Source of the DNA: Ganoderma boninense
Taxonomy: Eukaryota > Basidiomycota > Agaricomycetes > Polyporales > Polyporaceae
Direction: 5' to 3'
Assembly: GCA_002900995.3 (NCBI GenBank)
Contig: CM035305.1
Location: 4,572,467-4,636,466 of the forward strand
DNA: 64,000 nucleotides
The position numbers and the translations under genes are program-made. This document shows, piece by piece, positions 56,011 to 64,000 of this stretch. Within the stretch, counting starts at the first letter, position 1, and every line of letters begins with the position of its first letter. The notes under the pieces are model-generated. The model was not told the DNA's origin and did no database searches. It was given only the letters and a program-made list of their open reading frames with translations.

Positions 56011-58094
56011 ATGTTGGTTGATCTGTCAGCTCTCAGCACGGAGGACCTTGCATGGCTCGTCCTCGGTCGGCTTGAACAAGACGGAGAGGGCATGACGTAC
56101 GTGCGTTGTTGCGCGACGTAATGGTTCAAGACGAGCGGGATCTGATGACATGTTGTCCGTAGTGAAGAAACGGCAAGTTCATATCTCTCTCATGATCGAA
56201 ACGTACCCGCTGATTCCTTCGTCTTCCAGGTCGAGTTGTGCCACACGGTCTTGTCAGAGGCCGTGTCCATCCTACGTGGACCATGAACGATCGCAAACCG
56301 CTGCTGAATCTTCCTGTCGAGATCCTCGCTCGGATAATGGAGTATGTCCCAGACCTCATCGACCACGACCTCTACGAAGGGACCAGTTTCAAACCCTTTT
56401 GGTGCCACACGATCTCAGACAGCCTGATGCTGATGCCAATCACCCACACCTGTCGGCAGCTCCGAGAGATTGCGCTATCTACACCTTTGCTTTGGTCCAC
56501 GTTTATCGCATCTCCTCCAGAGGAAATTTCTTCTGAACAGGAGTTCATGGAGGAACTGATGGCGAGAAATGGGGATGTGCCGCTTCGCGTCCTCCTGTCT
56601 CCTTCCAAACAGTTTACAAAACTCGTGGAGGCATTTTATCCTATGCATGCGCGCCGCGTCGAAGAACTTCATCTATGTGACGTCGGGCATCGACACATGA
56701 AGTATCTGGAATCCCTACTTTCGCATGAGAGTCCCCTCCTGAAGTCTTACTCCTTCGACGGTCGTGCAGGTTCGCTGTCAAAATGGCACACCCATGCCTT
56801 GCCCCTTCCCCCAAACTCGGCTTCCACGCTCCAAGATCTCTACATCAACGAAGTTCCCTTGCTCCCAGAGCTACCACTTCCAGCGCTGACCCACCTCGCC
56901 CTTTGCAACATCAACCTGCCCGGCCTCCACAGCAAGGTCGCGCGGGTAGTCCGATCCTGCCCGAACCTCGTCGCACTCGCTCTGAGCAACGATGCGCGGC
57001 TCGACGACCTCGAGCTCGACCAGGCCCCCCAACCTGCATACCTGCCACGCCTCCGCCGGCTCACGCTCAGCCGCGTCGACTGCCACTCCCTCAACTTCTA
57101 CCTGAACCTCATCCCCCCCGCGCACAACCCGATCGTGCTCCAGGTCCTCAACTACCAGATCGACATGTGGTCGATCCCCTCGGGGCCCTCGCTCGCGCAC
57201 GCCATCCAGGGCCCGATCCGCACGCTCGCCTTCGCCAGCCACCGCGTCAACTCGGACTTCACCGTCTCCGTCACCGCGACCGCGTCGGCCCGCGCCTTCC
57301 ACATCGTCTCGTGCTTCGCGCACTCGCGCCGCATCGCCGTCGGTCAGTGGCTCGACATCCTCCTCGGCCTCGGCGCCGCAGCGCACACGTTCTGCGCCGT
57401 GCGCGAGGTGTGGGTCACGCACGGGGACGCGCGCTGGGGCGTGCACGCGGAGACCGTCCGCGCGGCGATCGCGGCGCTGCACATGCTCGAGACCGTCGTG
57501 CTCGTGTACCGCCGCTCGCGGCAGGCGCAAACCGTCACGGGCGGGACGGAGCCCGACCTGGCGCTGTGCCCGGACGCGGAGGACCCGGCGTTCAACTCGC
57601 CGCTGCTCAGGACGGTGCGCATCGTCTGCTACTCCCACGGCCAGGGCGATGACGGGGGCCAGCCTGGTGCGGGCGAGGCGGACGTCGACAGGAGGAGCAG
57701 CGGGTTCGTGCTGCAGGTGCTGACGTTCGTGAGAATGCTGGAGCAGCTGAGATCGGGGGAGAAGTACCGCTACTTGGACCGCATCGTCTTGCAGCTCGAC
57801 CGGTCGATCGTGCCGATCCCTGAGCAGATGGAGAGGCTGCGCGAGTATGTCAAGGAGGTGGTGGTGGAGACTGTGGACGAACAGCCTGCCTTCCCGCTTC
57901 CCGCTGCATGCTATGAGCCGAGGGCGGGGCCAGGGGAGACTTCCGGAGGACGGTCGCAGGGGCGTTGTGGTAGCAGAGTGAAAAAGGTGCGTCTCTTTGT
58001 TCGCCGATGTCGATTCATATGTCATAGAATGTTGACAAGAGGACCCTGCTTACTGTGCCGCGGTACTCAGCGCGGTCTCTTGCGGCGGCCATGA
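56011..58094 (+). CDS. F-box/LRR protein 1 (one apparent frameshift in exon 3)
   Basis: F-box proteins recruit substrates to SCF ubiquitin ligases. Exons: 56011-56096 (MLVDLSALSTEDLAWLVLGR...), microexon 56163-56172 (10 nt), 56230-57986, 58071-58094. The F-box core reads PLLNLPVEILARIMEYVPD. Leucine-rich repeats follow (LTHLALCNINLPGLHSKVAR; LRRLTLSRVDCHSLNFYL; REVWVTHGDARWGVHAE; LHMLETVVLVYRRS). The first part of exon 3 reads VELCHTVLSEAVSILRGP and the frame then breaks just before 56283. Aligned with its paralogues, LRGP-MNDR matches LREDLNSR exactly if one base is restored. Translation could instead start at 56283. The intron after the microexon has a GC donor (GCAAGT). The F-box and LRR part of exon 3 is open throughout. 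Confidence 0.8.
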
Positions 58095-58675
58095 TGATAG
58101 TCACGGGTGCGTGCCTCAGGATCCGGACACATCATTTCGACAGAAAAATCCGACCGGAGCGAAGGTTATGATCATACCCGAATCTTCTGTATTTTGTTTT
58201 GATCTCCACAAGAAGCTCTCAGGATTGCACTGCCGCTCACCACCATAAAGTCATGGCCATCCTTCAAGTCTCAACTCCAAGTTCGCCGCCGTTCCTCGTT
58301 CTTGGTCCATTAGTCTAATAGTCATCAGCTCAGCTAGCTGCGCCCCGGCCTTCAAGCGGGCTGTTCAATGTTTCTATGTCTTGCTCGGAACTGCGGAACA
58401 TGTTTTCTTATGTCCACCAGTCCTCTGCCAGCCATGATGGATGATCGCCGCCGTATCTGCCATGATGCGTGTACATCCGAGTCCTGTCTGGCGCCTGAGC
58501 GCTTGATCAGTGCAGTTGACATAGCCGTGTCCGCGCAGTATACTGCCACCGAGCCTTCGCTCCAACCACCATGCACATAAGTAGCCGTCAACATCCTACC
58601 CCCTGATCCTTCTGGTATCTCATCGCTCTACTTTCCTGACCACAGCGCCGCTAGAGCCCTCAGCGCACTATTGAC
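58095..58675. other. Intergenic, P450 promoter side
   Basis: No gene seen. Confidence 0.5.
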
Positions 58676-60914
58676 ATGATATCAAGCCTGCTCCTCCTGG
58701 TGTCGGGCGCCTTCATCTACCTCTTAGTCAAGTCCTTGTCGTTCTTCGTTCCGCGATGGCGATCCTTCTTAAGCCGCCTCCGGGGACCCCCAAATGCAAG
58801 TCTGCTGTTCGGGCACTTCCAGCTGCTCGACGCGGATAATTCCGCCATACATGCGCAATGGTTCGCAGAGTATGGCTCCACCATGCGCACGTATGGTCTC
58901 TTCACGGTCCGTAGGCATATTGTCTCCGAGACGCTTACGACCGATATTGATTCGATCTATTGCTCTTTTCTAGGTTCCTCAGTTGTACACGGCCGACCTG
59001 CGGCTGGTGAACCACATCCTGACCCACTCTATGACCTTTTTCAAGCCCCCTGAGAGTCGTGTTGCTCTCTCACGGATCCTCGGACAAGGTGAGCTGATAG
59101 ATCGAGCAGCTGTGGAGCCGTTGCTTAGGCCTTTAATTTTCCCAGGTGTTCTCGTCACTGAAGGTTTGCGAGTTTTCCCTCCAGGTCCTCCCTGATATCC
59201 GTACTTATTCACTGGGGGCCTACACTTCATGATAGGCGAGAAACACAGACATCAACGTCGCGTGATGGTATGTTGTCGCGACAGCGCTGTTTTACGGCAT
59301 CATGTAGAGTGCTGACTCGCATCCTAGAACCCTGCATTCGGTCCAGCGCAAATCCGTGAACTTACTGAGGTCTTCCATGAGAAGACCAATCGTGTAAGGA
59401 TCCGTTCTCATTTAATATTTCTCGACTCTTATCAGGCCTCAAATTTTGTCTAGCTATGCGACTACTGGAACGACCAGATCGCGGCATCCCCGGAGGGAAC
59501 GCTGCGCACCAACGTCATCGGCGGGCTCAGTAAGATGACGCTCGATGTTATCGGACTCGCAGGTATGACTAGGGCGTCTTCCCCTCCACGCACATGCTGA
59601 CGAGTTTCGTAGGTTTCAATTACGACTTCGACACCCTTAACACCGGAAAACCTCCAAACGAGCTCAGCGTCGCTTTTCAGGAGATCTTCAAGTCGCCTCC
59701 CCGGCTCAACGTTGTCGAGCTGCTCAGGAATCTGATTCCTGGACTCCGCCATGTCGTAAGTATCCGTCCGTCGCCATTGCCGCGAACGCCCCTCGTTTAC
59801 TCAAGGAGATCTCCTAGTATAACTAACCGCCTGAAGAAAGTCGAAGACGCTCGCAAAACGATGCAACGTATCGGCATGCAATTGCTGAAAGAGAAGAAGG
59901 CAGAAATCATGCAGGAGCACGGCGAGAAGAGCACCGGCACGGTGGAGAAGAAGGACGTCCAAGGCCGCGACCTGCTCACGCTCCTGATCAAGGCAAACAT
60001 GGCGACTGACATCCCAGACGACCAACGACTCACCGACGAGGAGGTCGTCGCTCGTATGTCTCGTCCCTTACTTATCATAGGATCCGGCTCTGACCCTCGT
60101 ATCCAGAGGTTCCCACGTTCCTCGTCGCGGGCCACGAGACGACAAGCACGTCGACAACATGGTGTCTCTACGCCCTTTGCAAGCACCCCGAGATGCAGCA
60201 GAAGCTCCGCGAGGAGCTCCTCGCCGTCCCCACTGACACGCCCACGATGGACGAGCTGAACGCGCTCCCGTACCTCGACCTCATCGTGCGCGAAACGCTC
60301 CGCCTGCACGCCCCTGTCACGATCACGAGCCGCATGGCGATGGAGGACGACGTCCTCCCGCTCTCCACGCCGCTCACGGACAAGCACGGGAACATGGTCA
60401 CCGAGATCCCGATCCGCAAGGGCCAGCGGATCATAGTGCCCATCCTCGCGTTGCACACGGCGAAGAGCGTGTGGGGAGAGGACGCCCTTGAGTTCAGGTG
60501 CGTTTCTGCACCTGTACCATCGTTGTCTGTACATAGTAATCTGACTGTGATTTCTCCTCAGGCCGGAACGATGGCAGAACCCTCCCGAAACCGTCCAAGC
60601 CGTCCCTGGAGTGTGGAGCCACCTGCTGACCTTCCTCGGCGGCCCCCACGCATGCATAGGCTACCGATTCTCGCTGGTCGAGTGCGTCCTCCCATCTGAG
60701 CCGTTCATTTTGGCCCCCGTTACTGATCTCACATTGCGCATGCAGGATGAAGGCCCTGGTGTTCACTCTGATCAGGACGTTCGAGTTCGAGCTCGCAGTG
60801 CCGACCGAGGAGATCGTGCCGTTCGGGACATTCCTTCAGCGACCTGCGTTGCGCAACGGCAAAGACGAGGGTGCACAGTTGCCTCTGCTTATCCGGCCCT
60901 ACAGGCCCAGTTGA
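58676..60914 (+). CDS. Cytochrome P450 monooxygenase
   Basis: Haem-thiolate monooxygenase, ER-anchored through an N-terminal helix ([20 protein letters not shown]). Exons: 58676-58906, 58974-59088, 59146-59163, 59236-59267, 59328-59393, 59454-59562, 59613-59755, then to 60053, 60107-60497, 60562-60681, 60746-60914. Motifs: [24 protein letters not shown] with NPAFGP (C-helix); I-helix [20 protein letters not shown]; ExxR as [15 protein letters not shown]; haem loop [20 protein letters not shown] with the Cys ligand. The end is LLIRPYRPS. An intron after 59755 is expected, but no acceptor gives the right phase; the sequence can be read straight through to 59820, which adds about 20 unusual residues. 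It resembles the expanded basidiomycete P450 families such as CYP5150, but I cannot assign a subfamily or substrate. It sits between F-box genes with the same orientation. Confidence 0.9.
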
Positions 60915-61190
60915 TTGGGGTATTATGGCCTAGAGTTTCTGAACCTCACACGGCAATGCGAATGCTACTACATGTCCGAGTGGTCCAGTACAGAATAATT
61001 GCTTCGATGTGAGCGTGTTCAGTTTGTCGAGAACGGCACTCACGGCAATGTCCGAGAGGCTCCCCGGGACCGCCCGGTGCTTAGCTTTCAATCCGGCGTC
61101 CTTGTTATGGTAATTGCCTGAACTCATCCTCCGGCTTCCATCAACTGCGGTACCACAGGCTCTGCTTTTTTCCTTCCACGAGCACCCTGA

Positions 61191-63135
61191 ATGATGGCAT
61201 CGAATACAAATGCCAAAGATCTGGCAAGTGCACTACTGGCCCATGTTCGATGGGAAGTGCAGTCTATGACGTACGTTGTTTTTGCCCTGAACGAATGCGC
61301 ACGAAAGCATAAGTAGTAATCTGTATCATCAGGGATGAATCCGTGAGCATCGCGGTTTCTGGAAACCCTGCTCGGATAAGGCGCATCACTCAAAATACTC
61401 TGAACAGATCGCAGATCTCGAACGTCTCCTGGTAGAGGTCATTGCCATCTTGAGAACTGGTCGCAATTCCCGTCTCCCGCTCTTCCGACTGCCTCTCGAA
61501 ACACTCCAGCAAGTCCTGGAAAACGTCGCATCACCATTGTCAGAGAAGAGCGACACCTTCCTCCCGTTCTGGCGCAGCCACGCCATGGCGACATCGATGC
61601 TGTCACCCATCTTGCGTACATGCCAGACGTTGCGCCGAATTGCGATCTCTCATGCCAACCTGTGGAAGACGGTATCTTTCTCGTCACGGTATCTGCTGCC
61701 TGACACCCCTCTCTACGGTGCCGCAGATTCAAACATCCCGTTGGTGGCCGTTATCGATGGCAGCCGGCATGATAGCCTCTTGGGGAAATCTGAAGCGATG
61801 CTCCTATCCGGAATACAAGAGCTGCATATGCTCAACCTTCATATTTCCCGCGACAGAGACGATGTTGCAGAGCTCTGCCGACACTTCACAGGTGCCACTC
61901 TGTCGTGTCTAGAATCTCTCGCTATCACCGCAATCGTCGCGACCGGAAAAGAGCCGGTATCATTTGACTTGGAAGTACCCGCACTGAAGCACCTGGTTCT
62001 ACGCTCCATCACATTATCCCCACAAAGTACGTTTTCGGCTCTCACTCATCTTGCACTGGAGGGCGTCTACGAGCATGGGCCCCATGCAATGACTGCAGAT
62101 ATCCTCTCGCGGTGTCCAGCCCTGGAGAGCCTGAGCATTGCCATCGAGGACTCGGAGAGCGATCAGGCTATTTCCGTTCCCCATCCCCTTTCTCGGCCAT
62201 TAGCCATTAATCACCTTCGAAGGGTCTCTCTGCAGCTGCGTGATATCCTCGACGACGTCGGGCAATTCTATCTTTCCCTAATCCCCATACTCACTCGTCC
62301 GCAGAACGTACCCATCGCCCTCCAACTTATGTACCATCGCTGGGATTCTGCATCCCACGATCTCAGGACGTTGCTCACACATGTAACCAGGGGTGCAGCA
62401 TCTCACCTTCATCTCTCACTAATTCCATTCATGAACCACCACCGTTTCTCATCGACGCGCCAAATGCTTGTCACCATATCCGCCACAGGCCCCCAGGGCA
62501 CGTTTCACCTCGCGACCCTCCCCTTCTGCGTCCCCAACGACCTCATGGCACACGCCGGCTGGGACAGCACCTACGGAACCTTCTTGGGCTCCATCCTCGG
62601 TGACGGCCCGTGCTTCTCCGCCGTGCGCGAGGTCTGGATCTCAGGCGTTCACCCCGAGACGCACGACCACACACAAATCGCCGCGGCGTTTTCGGGAGCC
62701 ATCGCCGGCCTCCAAGCGCTCGAGACCATTGTGCTCGTCGAGCCCCCGCGGGGCTACTCTCGCGCGACACCCACCCTCTGCCTCTGCCCAGACGCCCACG
62801 GCTCCGTGCTGGGGCCTCCCAACCTCCGGACGCTACGCCTCGTGTACGCGCACGGCGCCGGCTGGACCAGGGTTGGCATTACAAACTGCCTCTGCGTAGA
62901 CCGACTGCTAGCGGAGCTGGAGACGGGCGCGTACGCGTATTTCGACACCCTCGTGCTGGAGATGAGACGGTGGCTGGACGTGAGCCCGGAGGACGTAGTG
63001 CGGCTGAAGGGACACTTCGCCACTGTGGAGTGCCGCTATGTGGACGAGCCACCAAAGATGCCCCTTCCGAATTACAGCATGGAGCCCTGCGGCGGCCCTG
63101 GAGGTACCAGCTCTTTGCTAGGTTCGTTGTGGTAA
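61191..63135 (+). CDS. F-box/LRR protein 2
   Basis: Exons: 61191-61270 (MMASNTNAKDLASALLAHVR...), microexon 61333-61342 (GGATGAATCC, 10 nt), 61408-63135. The joined N-terminus reads ...EVQSMT-DES-IADLERLLVEVIAIL. The F-box core is PLFRLPLETLQQVLENVASP. LRR-like repeats follow (LKHLVLRSITLSPQSTFSAL; LTHLALEGVYEHGPHAM; CPALESLSIAIEDSE; LRRVSLQLRDILDD; SAVREVWISGVHPET; LQALETIVLVEPP; LRTLRLVYAHG). The frame is intact, about 610 aa. SAVREVW and the LETIVLV step are shared with F-box 1, so the two are paralogues. The second ATG at 61194 could also serve as start. Confidence 0.85.
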
Positions 63136-63550
63136 TGTTTACGACAGTATCACCTCAGCGCCATGCTTATACTTGTATTGACCCAACGACGCGGGAGAAG
63201 TGGTTTGCGTGTACATACTGATTTTTTTATGCATTTAGACGGATCCTCTGTTGCGTCACAGGAGTTGCAGGCGCTCACTCCCTCGAGTTTTTCCCGTTGG
63301 CCTTATCTACTAGCGCCTTTTCTACGCATTTTGATAGCCAAGTATCACAATGAATGAAAATGGACGTGTTTGATGGCACGAGGTCCTGGGTGATGGTTTG
63401 AGGATTTCCTTTCTCGGGTTGGGAACTTCGTCGGGCCGACAGGGCCGCCCGCGTTTGGTACTTGCGATCATGATTCACAATCGCTTGCCAGTTGCATCCG
63501 CCCGGCCTTCAATCTTCCAACGTTATCGACTACATCGTGCAGAGTTTGCG
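63136..63550. other. Intergenic between F-box 2 and F-box 3
   Basis: No gene seen; T-rich after the F-box 2 stop (GATTTTTTTATGC near 63221). Confidence 0.5.
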
Positions 63551-64000
63551 ATGGAAAATCCAGTATGTACCAGTATCTCGGACCTGGCAGAAGCTCTTCG
63601 CAGCCACGTAGAACGCCGAGAACACTCCACTGCGTCGTATGTTGTCGCCATGTTCACCGCTTCATTCGCCACGCACGCTGACTTACACCGTGTGTTTACA
63701 GGAGCGAATCTGTAAGTGTCGGTATCGCACCCCATCAGATGACACCCTTTGACATGATTTGAGTCATATTTCATGAGCATCAGCTGACTTCGAGTTCCAT
63801 AGATCGCAGAGGTTGCTGATATCCTCACCGTGCTTGCTTCAACTCTGCGCGAAGATTTGAACTCCCGTATCCCCATGTTCAAGCTCCCCGTAGAGGTTCT
63901 GCAGAAGATTATAGAGAAGGTCCCCGATCCACTGTTCGTGGACCCCAACGACTTCCGGCCTTCTTGGGGCAGTAATGCAATGAACACGCGCAAGCTAATA
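63551..64000 (+). CDS. F-box/LRR protein 3, 5' part (runs off window end)
   Basis: Exons: 63551-63636 (MENPVCTSISDLAEALRSHV...), microexon 63702-63711 (GAGCGAATCT, 10 nt), from 63803. The joined product reads ...ERREHSTASSES-IAEVADILTVLASTLRED, then LNSRIPMFKLPVEVLQKIIEKV with the F-box core. Exon 1 is 86 nt, as in F-box 1, and the microexon length and phase are the same in all three. The LRR part lies beyond the window. Confidence 0.8.

Noticed and set aside
1..64000. CRISPR array, integron, phage or bacterial operon structure
   Set aside because: Spliced eukaryotic genes throughout; no regularly spaced repeats with unique spacers were seen.

Overview
The window looks like nuclear DNA of a basidiomycete, most likely an agaricomycete of the polypore type. 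It is about 55-60% GC. Genes are cut by many 50-60 nt GT-AG introns with CTAAC/CTGAC-like branch points. The gene set (Ku80, Snf2-type remodeller, eIF5, Dnmt2, SMN, cospin-like inhibitors, F-box/LRR paralogues, a P450 with many introns) fits that group. All names are my own reading of motifs; nothing was searched.

Layout. 1-1094: 5' part of Ku80 (minus), divergent from a large Snf2/Sth1-type ATPase with HSA domain and bromodomain (1355-7441, plus). 9182-13232: block 1, made of a ~1.6 kb repeat unit R1 with a candidate small intron-bearing gene, a spacer, and a beta-trefoil protease-inhibitor-like gene. 13738-15139: eIF5 (minus). 15618-17548: Dnmt2 (minus), divergent from a PHD-finger gene (18097-21607). 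23622-24804: small coiled-coil gene. 26545-28908: unbroken 787-codon ORF of unknown function. 28.9-35.5 kb: gene-poor. 35497-36817: FYVE-finger gene. 36.8-44.3 kb: gene-poor, with tandem repeats and palindromes. 42.4-51.5 kb: on the minus strand, three R-spacer-inhibitor units in tandem, the last lacking its inhibitor. 52081-53129: SMN (minus). 54.0-55.6 kb: another R unit (plus). 56.0-64 kb: F-box/LRR gene, P450, F-box/LRR gene and a third F-box gene cut by the window end, all on plus.

Themes. First, a two-gene block (R gene plus inhibitor gene) has been duplicated in both orientations and is decaying to different degrees; one inhibitor copy has lost its ATG. Second, the three F-box paralogues share a 10-nt microexon near the 5' end. 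Third, at least six conserved reading frames are broken by what looks like a single missing base each, several in homopolymers and in genes expected to be essential (SNF2 twice, eIF5). Uncorrected long-read deletion errors explain this better than gene loss, but raw reads are needed to decide.

The housekeeping genes cover DNA end joining (Ku80), chromatin remodelling (Snf2), translation start (eIF5), tRNA methylation (Dnmt2) and snRNP assembly (SMN). They do not form a pathway cluster; the accessory blocks between them are where the novelty lies.
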